From Ciborinia camelliae (taxonomy: Eukaryota > Ascomycota > Leotiomycetes > Helotiales > Sclerotiniaceae), in assembly GCA_025890175.1 (NCBI GenBank), contig JANPYM010000002.1, forward strand, positions 846,814-910,813: a stretch of 64,000 nt of DNA, written 5' to 3'. A program made the translations under genes and the position numbers. How positions within the stretch are numbered: position 1 is the stretch's first letter; every line of letters starts with the position of its first letter. Of the stretch, positions 35,240-45,652 are shown piece by piece. The notes beneath the pieces are model-generated. The model searched no databases. It was not told where the DNA came from and saw nothing but the letters and a program-made list of their open reading frames with translations.

Positions 35240-36047
35240 ATGGTATTCCCCCTCCATTCCACCCTCCCCTTTGTGGAAAACACAAAACTAACAGAAACCC
35301 CCCCAAAAGCCACCAAAACGCAAAAACAACTCTGCGTCAACAGCCGGACCGCGGTCCAAGCTAGCCAAAGAAAATAACATTACCGCCGCCGAAGAAACAG
35401 AGATTAAAGAAGCTTTTTCTCTGTTTGCGCAGAAGATGGAGGGGGAGAAGGAGGGCGTTATTGCGATTGGTGATGTGAGGAGGGCGTTGATGTATGTGCT
35501 ATTTCTCTTTGCGCTTTTTTTTTTCTACAGGAGCATCCCATCCATCTATCCACTCGATTTACACTTCAAGATATTTTCGTGCGAAAGTAGTACCTACCTA
35601 CCTACCTCGATATGGAATATACTGACCAGGAAAAAAAGAGCACTAGGTCTAACCCCCACGGCCTCGGAACTCCGCGAATACCATAGCATACTGGATCCAG
35701 AAGACGAAGGGTACACCGTCTACCGACATTTCCTCGCCATTTGCGCCATCAAATTTCATTCTCGGTCCCGGACGACGGATTCGCATAAAAAGGAGGTGGA
35801 TGATGCCTTTAGACTTTTTACAAATGCGGGACAGAAGAAGAGCGCCGGTGGAGGTGAAGGTGGAGAGGATATGGGAAGAATCACATTGGCGACGTTGAAG
35901 AGGGTGGCGAGGGTGTTGAAGGAAGATGTGGACGAGGATCTCCTGATTAATATGTTGTTGGAGGCGAATGGGGGAAAGGGAGTGGGGAAGGGGGTTGAGA
36001 GAGATGAGTTTGAGGACGTTATGAGGAGAGCGGGGATGTGGAGATGA
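35240..36047 (+). CDS. Centrin/calmodulin-like EF-hand protein, left copy
   Basis: The proposed structure is ATG 35240-35242, intron 35243-35294, exon 35295-35491, intron 35492-35629, exon 35630-36047, giving 205 residues. The body reads ITAAEETEIKEAFSLFAQKM, GVIAIGDVRRAL, LGLTPTASELREYHSILDPE, YRHFLAICAIKFHSR, RITLATLKRVARVLKEDVDE and RDEFEDVMRRAGMWR. This four-helix-pair layout is that of Cdc31/centrin. The first EF loop lacks the usual acidic residues, so calcium binding is doubtful. The intron directly after the start codon is inferred from frame (it gives M-KPPQKPPKRKNNS), and the second acceptor lies unusually close to its branch site. The gene is identical to the copy at 36940. Confidence 0.6.
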
Positions 36048-36412
36048 GGGTAGATGGATGGGTTATTTGATACATGTCATGGATTTTGAGTGCTTGGCGC
36101 AATTGGAGTTCCGGGGTTATGGGGCTTTGATTTACAGGTGGCTTTTTTGGCATGGCGTTTGGGACATGATATGATATCATCATGGATGGATTCACATACA
36201 CAGAGGAGTCTGGCATAGCATTGTTTTGTTGCATATATTTCATTTATTTAGCTAATTGCTCTTGGTATGAACGCCATCAAGATTAGGCAAAATCCGGTAC
36301 AGCCCGGCAAAACACCTTTCCAACTCATGAATATTTCCATTTATCTGACCATTGCTGATATATTTATAACGCCTATTCCCATAAATCTTCTTGATATCAT
36401 GAAACGGCTAGC
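36048..36412. other. Convergent 3' region, left copy
   Basis: This is 365 bp between the centrin-like stop and the duplicated eIF4E stop. It holds the 3' UTRs of both and shows no other feature. Confidence 0.6.
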
Positions 36413-36481
36413 CTAGGCTGGAACCTCCATGTGAATTTTAGGAGCTGGGGCCTCGGTCTGTGCGGACTCGGATGCAGGAGC
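36413..36481 (-). pseudogene. Duplicated 3' fragment of the eIF4E gene
   Basis: This copy contains only the last 23 codons (ASESAQTEAPAPKIHMEVPA and stop) before the gap. It is identical to 38113-38181. It is not a separate gene if the duplication is an assembly artefact. Confidence 0.9.
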
Positions 36482-36491
36482 NNNNNNNNNN
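36482..36491. other. 10-N scaffold gap inside the duplication
   Basis: Ten Ns exactly between the two 1690-bp copies. Confidence 0.99.
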
Positions 36492-36939
36492 CTCTTGCTG
36501 GAGAGAGAATGGGAAAGTATGATGAGAATGAAGGAGAATACCTACCTTCATGAAAGAAGGATCAGTTAATGAGAATAGATCCAAAACAGTATCTCGTGGG
36601 TTGAAGGATACTCCTCTGTGCATGAATGAATATTGATGTTGTTGATGAAGGGGAAAAGAAATAGAGAGAAAAATTTCGAGGTTTTCATATGCATCGCTAG
36701 CTCATACGCTAGTGAGAAATGGGCTTAGTTCATGTATAGCCAATTGGTCAATTCGATCGGATCCACTTCAGCCTCGTCAATAAGGCCCGTCGCGTCATTG
36801 CGGGCGCCAAAGGGCGGGCGAACTTTAACAAATAATATGAACTCGCGATTCCGCACTTTAACTCCCAGTCCCATCCAGTGCACCTGTCCACAACATACCT
36901 TTTCGCAACGCCATATTCGTATTTTTCTGCACCCCAAAA

Positions 36940-37747
36940 ATGGTATTCCCCCTCCATTCCACCCTCCCCTTTGTGGAAAACACAAAACTAACAGAAACCC
37001 CCCCAAAAGCCACCAAAACGCAAAAACAACTCTGCGTCAACAGCCGGACCGCGGTCCAAGCTAGCCAAAGAAAATAACATTACCGCCGCCGAAGAAACAG
37101 AGATTAAAGAAGCTTTTTCTCTGTTTGCGCAGAAGATGGAGGGGGAGAAGGAGGGCGTTATTGCGATTGGTGATGTGAGGAGGGCGTTGATGTATGTGCT
37201 ATTTCTCTTTGCGCTTTTTTTTTTCTACAGGAGCATCCCATCCATCTATCCACTCGATTTACACTTCAAGATATTTTCGTGCGAAAGTAGTACCTACCTA
37301 CCTACCTCGATATGGAATATACTGACCAGGAAAAAAAGAGCACTAGGTCTAACCCCCACGGCCTCGGAACTCCGCGAATACCATAGCATACTGGATCCAG
37401 AAGACGAAGGGTACACCGTCTACCGACATTTCCTCGCCATTTGCGCCATCAAATTTCATTCTCGGTCCCGGACGACGGATTCGCATAAAAAGGAGGTGGA
37501 TGATGCCTTTAGACTTTTTACAAATGCGGGACAGAAGAAGAGCGCCGGTGGAGGTGAAGGTGGAGAGGATATGGGAAGAATCACATTGGCGACGTTGAAG
37601 AGGGTGGCGAGGGTGTTGAAGGAAGATGTGGACGAGGATCTCCTGATTAATATGTTGTTGGAGGCGAATGGGGGAAAGGGAGTGGGGAAGGGGGTTGAGA
37701 GAGATGAGTTTGAGGACGTTATGAGGAGAGCGGGGATGTGGAGATGA
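36940..37747 (+). CDS. Centrin/calmodulin-like EF-hand protein, right copy
   Basis: Same structure as the left copy shifted by 1700: ATG 36940-36942, exons 36995-37191 and 37330-37747, 205 residues. It is convergent with eIF4E, with 365 bp between the stops. Centrins act at spindle pole bodies, in nuclear mRNA export (TREX-2) and in DNA repair complexes; which of these applies cannot be read from the sequence. It is shorter on loop acidity than yeast Cdc31 and carries a lysine/serine-rich N-terminal extension. An insertion with GGGEGGED lies between the third helix pair and its partner. Confidence 0.62.
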
Positions 37748-38112
37748 GGGTAGATGGATGGGTTATTTGATACATGTCATGGATTTTGAGTGCTTGGCGC
37801 AATTGGAGTTCCGGGGTTATGGGGCTTTGATTTACAGGTGGCTTTTTTGGCATGGCGTTTGGGACATGATATGATATCATCATGGATGGATTCACATACA
37901 CAGAGGAGTCTGGCATAGCATTGTTTTGTTGCATATATTTCATTTATTTAGCTAATTGCTCTTGGTATGAACGCCATCAAGATTAGGCAAAATCCGGTAC
38001 AGCCCGGCAAAACACCTTTCCAACTCATGAATATTTCCATTTATCTGACCATTGCTGATATATTTATAACGCCTATTCCCATAAATCTTCTTGATATCAT
38101 GAAACGGCTAGC
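37748..38112. other. Convergent 3' region
   Basis: This is 365 bp between the centrin-like stop and the eIF4E stop. No separate feature is seen. Confidence 0.6.
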
Positions 38113-39122
38113 CTAGGCTGGAACCTCCATGTGAATTTTAGGAGCTGGGGCCTCGGTCTGTGCGGACTCGGATGCAGGAGCTTTGAATCCGGCGTGGTCT
38201 GAGTGTTTCTTGTAGAAATAGTTGTCGGGTTTGGGTTTCAGTTCTTGGGGAAGCTCCTCTAATACTGTTGCGAGTAACGCATCGATAGATTTTTGCTTTG
38301 AAGCGTCACGATGCCAGATTGTGATGAGGTGAGCGTTGAAGCGCACAGAGAGACCGACACCACAAAGTTGATCGCCTTTTATATGTTAGCTTTACTTTCG
38401 GCTGTGTTCCATTTCATAGCCTTTGACATTTCCAACTCGTGCAGGAGAACACTCGTTCATAGAATATTCCAGGCCCTAGAGATCAATACTTCAATTCCTT
38501 TGACCCACTTGAGTATGGTTCCCAAATTGTTCATGTTAAGGGGTTGGCTTTTATCAATCCATAAGCTCGGGATAAAACTGCATACCTAATTCCAAGCAAC
38601 CTTGAAGCTTCTCTCCTATGGCCATCAATTGAACTCGAGTAAAAAAGTCGGGACCATTTTGCTTAGGGACCCTAAATGTCCAACTGCCTCCATTTATGTT
38701 TCTTCTATCTTCCCACACTGGCTGAAACCCTTGTTTGAATAGATAAATGGACTCTCTCATCTTAATCTGATCGAACGGGGTATTGTTGCAATAACGCCAA
38801 AAATCCTGAATCGACTCGACCTGTGTGGGAAGTTTGTCCAGGGTAGCAGGAGTATAGGTCCCATCTGCCGCTGGCTTTTGATCCTTCTGTTGTCTATTTG
38901 ATATTCAGTTAGCAATTGCACCAAACCAATACCCCACAGAATCCACACATCTCACAAAGAGAGCACTGACCTATCGAAGTATATATTCCAATAATGTTGT
39001 GTAGGCAATGGACGCATTGCCTTCAACATATTCTTCTTGGCATCATCACGAGCAGGCGACCCAGCATCGCTTGTTCCAGATGTGGCAATCCCTCGTGTAA
39101 GGAGCGCTGGTTGTAACGCCAT
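38113..39122 (-). CDS. eIF4E-family mRNA cap-binding protein
   Basis: Exons 39122-38971, 38893-38586 and 38375-38113 (introns 77 and 210 nt, in phase) give 240 residues. The order of family landmarks is clear: a cap-fold entry HYWNIYFDR, ESIQDFWRYCNNTPFDQIK (dorsal helix with the tryptophan used by eIF4G/4E-BP), FKQGFQPVWEDRRNINGGSW (cap-stacking tryptophan and following basic residues), GDQLCGVGLSVRFNAHLITI and WHRD near the C-terminus. The N-terminal 40 residues and the C-terminal KPDNYFYKKHSDHAGFK tail diverge from canonical eIF4E. With HYWNIYF in place of the usual WTLWY, I favour the divergent eIF4E2/4EHP-like class. eIF4E loads the cap onto eIF4G; class II members often repress or act under stress. 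Its 3' end lies in the duplicated segment. Confidence 0.86.
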
Positions 39123-40035
39123 ATTGTATCAATGGTGTGTGTAATATTGAGAGACTTGATTGATATTGTGGTGGGATTCTTGAATGCTGCTACCGCTTTC
39201 AAGAGAGATGAGAAGATACGAAGAGGTTGACGAGCGAAATGTGGGATGAACAAGAGAATGATAGTATAGAAAATGATAGTAGAGAGATTGAATGAAAGAG
39301 AGAGCAAAGCTATAATTATAGCAGAGACAAAGGAAGTAACAGCGGCGCCAAGATAATGCGCAGTAGATCACATCTGAAGCAGTGGATCAAGAATGAAGCC
39401 CTGAAACAAGCGCCCGTCCGGCCCTCTCAAAGAATAAATGCCCCTTGTCATGTCTATTCGGCCTTTATATTGGTTCGATTGGTTGTACATAATTACAGGC
39501 CTGGCCTTGACCTCGGGATACGCACCGCGGTCCGAGAAAGTAAAACACGCCGGGGCTGTGAGTGGCCGGGATTTAAATCACGTGTAACATGGCAATATTT
39601 AGCGGTGAGAAATAATTGGAAGTTTTTGATGATGGGTTTTTTTTAGTGAAGTCGATGGGTATCTAGGTAAGTAATTGCCGAATCAGTTTCTCGAGACAGG
39701 AAAACCACACCTCACCCTTGCTATCATTTTATTCAATCAGTACCTACTACCAACTTAAGTTAAACATACATATTCTATTATACCTTCACCCAAATAAACC
39801 TCCATTCTCAAATAAAGCCTGTTAGTACCCCGGTCTACTAGATACATCACTTTATCAAAAGTCCCATCCAATACTCATCATATATATAGTTTTCAGACAT
39901 TTATTTTCGCTTCTTTTATCTCTTGGGTCTATCATTGATTGGGTCCTACCACTGAGATCTATTATTGAACTGAGACTATCCGGAACGTCCACACCCAACC
40001 TCACCTCACCTCAAAACTCACCTGACACACTCACC
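39123..40035. other. Divergent promoter region, eIF4E and NOPCHAP1-like gene
   Basis: This is 0.9 kb between divergent starts. The right end (about 39960-40035) is a CT/CA-rich leader. No further gene is supported. Confidence 0.5.
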
Positions 40036-40641
40036 ATGTCAACAACCAAACGCTCCTCGCCTCCCACCGAAGCAATGGATTCCGAATCAACACCCACTCG
40101 AAAAGTTCTCGAGGCAAAACTCCCATCCAGAAAACGTACCGCCCTCGGAAAAACCACCTCCAACTCCTCTCAACCACTCACCTCCCCAAAACCAACTAAA
40201 TCCTCATCTCCAGCTTCTTCCGAGGCCACTTCATCATCAGAAGCAGACGCCTCATCATCAGATTCCTCTTCGGATTCCGATTCCGAAGACGAGATCCCCC
40301 TCATTCGACCCCTCAATGCCCGTCCCGTCATGCGTGTATCAGCACTCAGTGGATTTGGCAATTCCGAGGGCTTAAACAATCTTCCCGATTTCTTGAAGCA
40401 AATGAAAGAGGCGAATGAGGAATTGATGAAGAAAATGAGTGGAGGAGAGGAGAGAGGATTGGAGGATGTGAGGGAAGGAGAAAGTTATGTGGAGATGAAT
40501 TTGGGATTGGGGGTTTTGGAGGAGACGAGAGAGGGAGCGAACGAGGACGAGAGTGAGAATGAGAGTGAAGCGGAGGAGAAGGATGCAGACGGGGACAGGA
40601 AAATGGGGGAGGGGAAGAAGGCTGGGATTGAGGAACTTTGA
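40036..40641 (+). CDS. Acidic DUF4598/NOPCHAP1-like nuclear protein
   Basis: A single frame of 201 residues from an ATG in good context (CTCACCATGTC). The N-terminal 95 residues are disordered, serine/proline-rich, and end in a serine-aspartate run (SSSDSSSDSDSEDEIPLIRP). The conserved core follows: LNNLPDFLKQMKEANEELMK, then a short acidic link and ESYVEMNLGLGVLEE. This arrangement matches my memory of the DUF4598 family, which includes human NOPCHAP1 (C12orf45), a chaperone adaptor linking NOP58 to the R2TP/RUVBL machinery for box C/D snoRNP assembly. The tail is glutamate-rich. The assignment is by motif impression. Confidence 0.55.
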   Translation: MSTTKRSSPPTEAMDSESTPTRKVLEAKLPSRKRTALGKTTSNSSQPLTSPKPTKSSSPASSEATSSSEADASSSDSSSDSDSEDEIPLIRPLNARPVMRVSALSGFGNSEGLNNLPDFLKQMKEANEELMKKMSGGEERGLEDVREGESYVEMNLGLGVLEETREGANEDESENESEAEEKDADGDRKMGEGKKAGIEEL

Positions 40642-41059
40642 GATGGTGGGATGAGTAAAGGGCCTAGGAATTGATGGAATGGATTTCTGGGATTTCTGTA
40701 TAAACTGACATCGGGATTTCCTCACCCGAACACTTCGGTTACTTGGCGTTGGATATGGCGTTGGATAGAAGGGACCTTAAAATTGCTTTGGTATTTGGAG
40801 AATCAGACGGTCCTGTCCCTTGTAAATGTAAAACCGGTAGATAATAAAAAAAATCATGAGGATCACTCCGCATCAGACTCTTGGCCTCGGCGTTGTATTT
40901 GTAAGTGACATCATATCATTATTCCAAAATTTAGACCGCAGATCCCAACTTGCTAGGAGTCTAAGACAGCCTCCCATTCTTTTAGTTCCCGTAACTTATA
41001 ATGGCCATTCCTCACCATTTCTAAAATCCTTCCAGTCAGAGCCCTGGAAATGGATTCCA

Positions 41060-41870
41060 ATAGTGTCTGTTGCACATCTACATGATCAATTTTACAAGCC
41101 TCATCCCAACAAGTGTGTGAACAGGTTACTGCAAATGGCACGCTAATAACCAATACAACCGAACTAGTCCGCCCCCTTCCCCCCCTCTATTTAGTTCCGG
41201 CACTTAAGCCTCGCATTTCCCACCAAGCTAGATCTCAACCACTCAGAACGTCCAAAGACAGTTATGTTGCACATCTCCACGATCAATTTTGCAAGGCTCA
41301 TCCCAACAAGTGTATGAATGAGATACTACTAATAGCACACCAACAACCCACACAACTAGACTAGCCCGCCCTCATCCAGTTAGTTCCGGCACTTCCGCCT
41401 CGAATTTCCCATCCAGCCAGATCCCATCCACTCAGGAGTCAGAACTTCCAAAGAGAATTATGATGTACATCTCCATGATCAATTTTACAAGCTTTATCGT
41501 AACTACTGACAAGTGTATGAAGAGGATGCTACCAGCAACACACTAATAACCAACACAACCAGACTAGTCCGCCCCCAATCAGAGCCTCCACAGACCGTTA
41601 TGTTGCACATCTACACTCTTCCTTCTACAAGCTTCATCCCAACAAGTAAGTGTATGAATAAGATACTACCGGCAACACACTAACAACCAACACAACACCA
41701 CTAAACTAATCCACCCCCGTCCATCTAGTTCCAGCCGGCCCTTAAGTCTAGCATTTCCCATCAAGCCAGATCCCATCCCATCCCATCCCATCCACTCAGA
41801 ACCTCACAGACAATTATGTTGCACATCTACATTCTCAATTTACAAGCTTCATCCTGATAAGTTATTATAC
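41060..41870. repeat. Degenerate tandem repeat, five units of about 196 bp
   Basis: The motif GTTGCACATCTACATGATCA and its variants start at 41069, 41266, 41462, 41602 and 41818 (spacings 197, 196, 140, 216). Each is followed by TTTTACAAGC, CATCCCAACAAGTGTATGAA and a CTACCAGCAACACACTAATA-like block, ending near ACTAGTCCGCCCCC. A second conserved block (GTTCCGGCACTTAAGCCTCG, CATTTCCCA, CCACTCAGAA) is present in the 197-, 196- and 216-bp units and absent from the 140-bp one. No coding or mobile-element hallmark was found. Confidence 0.85.
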
Positions 41871-42365
41871 CATACCACAACACCTGCTTACCATACCATC
41901 CACCAACCATCAATGATTCGCTCTTTCCTAGAGTCTCGACTACCTAGACGACTAGCTAGTGCCGAAGACTAATTATCCTGCACTCGAGACGCTTGAATTA
42001 GATTTATATGATTTTATGTTGCATACTGTATCTACATTATTATGTCACAGGCCTTACGCTGAGTCCTGACATATATCATGCTATTGATTATAAAGTGTAT
42101 ATTCCCCGACCGGTACCTATGATGTTCTATGGATGCTTGAACAATGATAGCACGAATTCAAATCACCACCGAGAAGAGCGGGAAAATGTTAAAAAAATAC
42201 TCTATACACGATGCCATGATCCATAATCCTACATACCTATCCAACCCTCCAACCCTCCTACCCTTGGTATAATAAAATGACAAAAACACCCCAACACCCT
42301 AACACCAACGCTTGCTTTATTTTTCAATCGTAAACCATACCAATCCATTCAAATTCGCCCTCCCC

Positions 42366-42408
42366 CCATACCCATACCCATGCCCATACACATACACATG
42401 CCCATACT
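42366..42408. repeat. CCATAC/CCATGC hexanucleotide run
   Basis: An imperfect short tandem array (CCCATACCCATGCCCATACA and neighbours) directly downstream of the kinesin stop on its 3' side. It is probably a 3' UTR microsatellite. Confidence 0.8.
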
Positions 42409-42419
42409 GAGACTGATAC

Positions 42420-44258
42420 TTATACAACCTCGACTTCCCATCCGAAACGACCCTTGTCATCACCAATCTTCTTTCTGAACATATCCAAATCCTTCAACAA
42501 ATCACCCATAAATCCCTGCATTTCACTTGCTCTCTCCTCGTGCACACCGACATCAATGGCTTCATCTTCATCCGTATACTCATATTCATATTCTTCTTCT
42601 CCTGCAGTGCCTTCACCCTCACCCTCATTCTCCTTATTCTTCCCCAATTCATCTTCGCCTCCAAGACTAAGACTGCGCAAACTACTAGCTCTTACAGTTT
42701 CCACATTGATTGGATTCTTCAAGCTGTCCAGAGCTAGCTTCAAATGTAATCTTAAAGCCTCGTTCTCGGTTGTCAAACTTCGAATCTTGCCTTCTGATAT
42801 CATGGTTCTGTCTTCCATCATTCTTTGCATGAGAGCAATTTTATTCTGGTACTGCTCGAGTTTTTCCTCTTGTGCTTTGGTTTCTGTTTCTTTGCGCGTA
42901 GAGTCCGAGTTGGAAACTTGAAGTTGTAGGATGCGAATTTCTTCGGCCATGGCAGCAATTTGAGCATCGCGCTCGGCAGCAGAGACATGATCCTGGTTGA
43001 CGACGGCACGTGTGCGGATGCGTTTGGCTTGGTCTGCATAGCGAAGGGTAGAGAGAGTCTCGTCATAATCGGATGGAGAAATACATGCAATCATGGCGGT
43101 TTTACTATTTCCTCCCAATGAATCTTTGAGCAGCCAGGTGAGGATTGAATCTCTATAGGGAACAACATCTTTATTGCGCTTCCCCGTACGATGTTGCTTT
43201 GGATCCGCGAGGGCAGCAATGACACGACCAAGGGTGGTTAGGGACTTATTGATATTGCTTCCTTCACGTAGGCGAGCGCCCGTTGCTTCTGTTGCCTTTG
43301 CACGTTCGCTACCTGCGAGATCCACAAGTCGAATTCGGGCAGTACGCTCTGTTGTTTCGTCGGTCTCCATGTCATGATGAATCTGCTTGAGCATAATGGT
43401 AAAAACACTGTGACTTCTGCTACTGGTATCGTTCATCTTGGTACTTGCTGTGGTACGACTGGCATCTCCCATTTTCATATATCGCATGATTTCGGAGATA
43501 TTTTTAACAGGGGCATCGGTCAAATCCTTGATATAAGGTCCTTCGGTAGGGGATTCACGAATCTTAAGGTAATAGGGTGGTTGATTGGGGTGATATGGAA
43601 CAAGGAGATCTCGGACATGTTCGTTATAGACCTCGAAATAAGAAACACGGACATTGTAGGAAATGTTTGGACTTTCATTATGTGCTGCCTCGATTCGCTG
43701 AAAAAGATCTTCGCAGGTCCTTGGAATCAATCCTGGCTGATCTTCTGTACCCATCATTGTGTAACTCTTCCCTGAACCCGTCTGGCCATATGCAAAGATG
43801 CACGTATGATATCCTTCGAAATTATGATCCAGAAACTCCTCCCCCAAGCTATTGTAAACGTCTTCCTGGTGTGCATAGTGCTCGTCAGCCTTGTTGTGAC
43901 TCCAAAAGGAATTGTCAAATGTAAATTTTTTTTCTTCAATGACTTTGCGCATCTTCGAACGAGTGTTTGCAGGATCTGTATCGTTGGGTACAAGAAGGGT
44001 GGTTGCTTGTGATATCGGGTTCATTTCGATCAGACACTCAGCTCCTCTATTTATTTCTACATTGCGATTAGTGAATTGCTTCAATGAATTTCATTTCAAA
44101 TACTCACCTCTAGGAAGAAATCCTCTAACTCTAACCACAACTCTAACATTTCCTCCCGCATCTCTGGCCATGGATATAACACTACCTTCTCTGGATCGTA
44201 ACGATGGAGTTGATGCAGTTGATACCACACCTGGCATTAATCGTGGATCGAGAGCCAT
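42420..44258 (-). CDS. Kinesin-3 family motor, short fungal form
   Basis: Exons 44258-44108 and 44056-42420 (51-nt intron, GTGAGT donor, in phase) give 595 residues. The motor domain begins at NVRVVVRVRGFLPRE. It contains the P-loop GQTGSGKSYTMMG (about 141-153), switch I NDTSSRSHSVFTI, switch II VDLAGSERAKATEATGARLR and NINKSLTTLGRVIAALADPK, a kinesin-3 type signature. The coiled coil follows (LEQYQNKIALMQRMMEDRTM), then an acidic GEGEGTAGEEEYEYEYTDED segment. There is no FHA, DUF or PH domain. The size and layout fit the fungal-specific short kinesin-3 group typified by Neurospora NcKin3, as I recall it. ATG 44258 was chosen because GCCATGG is an ideal context and it precedes the motor core. 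An upstream in-frame ATG at 44324 would add 22 residues. Confidence 0.9.
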
Positions 44259-44986
44259 GGCAATTAATGTTTTGTTAATATCAGCAATCTTTTCGCAGAA
44301 TTGACGTTGTAAATGAGAGTACATGGAAGAACCCTCAAAAGTAAACAAAAAGCAATGACGCAGTTTGTTGGCTGGGTGAACAATAAGCAGGGTAGTATTG
44401 AGTAGTATTCTTAGATAGGAGCCTCGCTTCGATGTTTGCTCCTGCTGAAGTAAAAGTTTATTGGTTTCTCAACTCTCGTCTTAAGTCCAAGTTGAAGTGC
44501 TTTGAAGATATATTGGAAAAAATGAAACAGGAAAGGTGAAGAAGGGAAATGGAATTCTGAGATCGCTCTCTCTGATATTCATCTTCATATTCATACCATA
44601 CATATTCACTTCGAATGTTTTTGTTTACCTACCCGTGGACCTTGGCGGTAGTCCCGAAATAGGTTAAGTGCTGTGCCACCACGCGCCACGCTGAGAAAAC
44701 AAACCACTTCAGATGTTTCCATCCCTCCCGTCGTTTGAAACTTGTTCATTATCGCATGTTTGTTTTTTTGCTTATTGTTGCTTTATTGTTGTTGTTGCTT
44801 ATTACATTTGTACTGTAATATTAAGATCTGAATCTTTTTTCCTTGGCGACAGAGTAAGGGCATCAAGTGTCTCACGAGGATTATTTGCAGTACTAGATAA
44901 TCTATTTATTAATGCTCTAAACAAGCCACTCCACTCCTACTTTTCACCGCAGCTGCTTCTTGCAGTATCTTCCAAATAACACTACT
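44259..44986. other. Divergent promoter region, kinesin and unknown gene
   Basis: This is 0.7 kb between divergent starts. An 88-codon hydrophobic plus frame (44713-44979) ends 7 bp before the next ATG. It could be an upstream ORF but has no independent support. Confidence 0.5.
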
Positions 44987-45652
44987 ATGTCAGATAACAC
45001 TACTAGCGGGATGTCTGCCAACAGCCATGCCGATGCCGAGATCGAGATAGTCGGTACACTTCAACCAAATCCAATCCCGCGCTCTCTACCTGAAGGCTCT
45101 ACTATTACAGTCCGACTCGACATGACGCTTCAGAAGTCGGACTCTCCACTCACATTCTACACGAAAGATAGCTTCATCGCCCAGAACCAGACAATGCTGA
45201 GCAGATTCCGCGTCTACCATCCGGCAACAGACGACGGAACGGGCGGCTGGCGGCGCATACATATCAACGCGGTCCCGGGCACTTTGGTTAATGTAGATGA
45301 AGATCTGATGACCCTCTATCCCGACGTCACTGTTTCCGTCGATGTTACAACCAAAGTTTACACTAAGAAAGCTGATGATGGTCAAGAACGAAAATATTTC
45401 TTCGGCAGCAGGTTTTCTACCTTGGAAACTGGGGAGAAGTATGAGATGTGTCTTGGCGCCGCAATCCAGCCAATGCTGTGGTTGTATTGGGGCACCAAGG
45501 AAGATATCATCGAGGAATTTGTGAAGGGAAATGGCCATTCTGGTCACACCGGAGAATGCAGTAGAATTTTCCGCACGCGTAAGGCCTATGGATGGGGCGA
45601 ACAGCCCCTGCTTCGCATGGTCAGACCTATTGAATTTTCTGTAGTGGAATAA
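44987..45652 (+). CDS. Hypothetical protein, 221 residues
   Basis: A single frame starting at ATG 44987 (MSDNTTSGMSANSHADAEIE); the frame is open upstream but has no earlier ATG. The composition is that of a soluble, beta-rich globular protein: STITVRLDMTLQKSDSPLTF, RFRVYHPATDDGTGGWRRIH, VTVSVDVTTKVYTKKADDGQ, GRT-free but glycine-spaced turns, and a C-terminal CSRIFRTRKAYGWGEQPLLR. There is no signal peptide and no transmembrane segment. I do not recognise the family. G+C-rich third positions distinguish it from the flanking DNA. It is convergent with the metalloprotease gene (302 bp apart). Confidence 0.68.
   Translation: MSDNTTSGMSANSHADAEIEIVGTLQPNPIPRSLPEGSTITVRLDMTLQKSDSPLTFYTKDSFIAQNQTMLSRFRVYHPATDDGTGGWRRIHINAVPGTLVNVDEDLMTLYPDVTVSVDVTTKVYTKKADDGQERKYFFGSRFSTLETGEKYEMCLGAAIQPMLWLYWGTKEDIIEEFVKGNGHSGHTGECSRIFRTRKAYGWGEQPLLRMVRPIEFSVVE

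Larger units (their letters stand above)
34792..36481. repeat. Left copy of an exact 1690-bp duplication
   Basis: Identical in every line I compared to 36492-38181 (offset exactly 1700). It ends directly at the N run, inside the last exon of an eIF4E gene, so this copy holds a whole centrin-like gene plus a truncated eIF4E end (stop at 36413 on the minus strand). A duplication whose inner edges both meet a 10-N gap is the signature of overlapping contig ends placed side by side. Confidence 0.95.
36492..38181. repeat. Right copy of the exact 1690-bp duplication
   Basis: This copy is continuous on its right with the intact eIF4E gene. The left copy (34792-36481) is continuous on its left with unique sequence. 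Both statements fit one locus split across two contigs. Confidence 0.95.
40642..42419. other. Convergent intergenic region with degenerate tandem repeat
   Basis: About 1.8 kb between convergent 3' ends. It holds the repeat array at 41060-41870 and a short CCATAC/CCATGC hexamer run near 42366-42408. No gene is supported; the 83- to 96-codon frames here are translations of the repeat. Confidence 0.6.

Noticed and set aside
34792..38181. Mobile-element insertion as the cause of the duplication
   Set aside because: No terminal repeats, target-site duplications or transposase; the duplicated unit is ordinary gene DNA bounded by an assembly gap.
44713..44979. 88-codon hydrophobic frame just before the gene at 44987
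   Set aside because: It could be an upstream ORF, but T-rich DNA produces such hydrophobic frames by chance and nothing else supports it.
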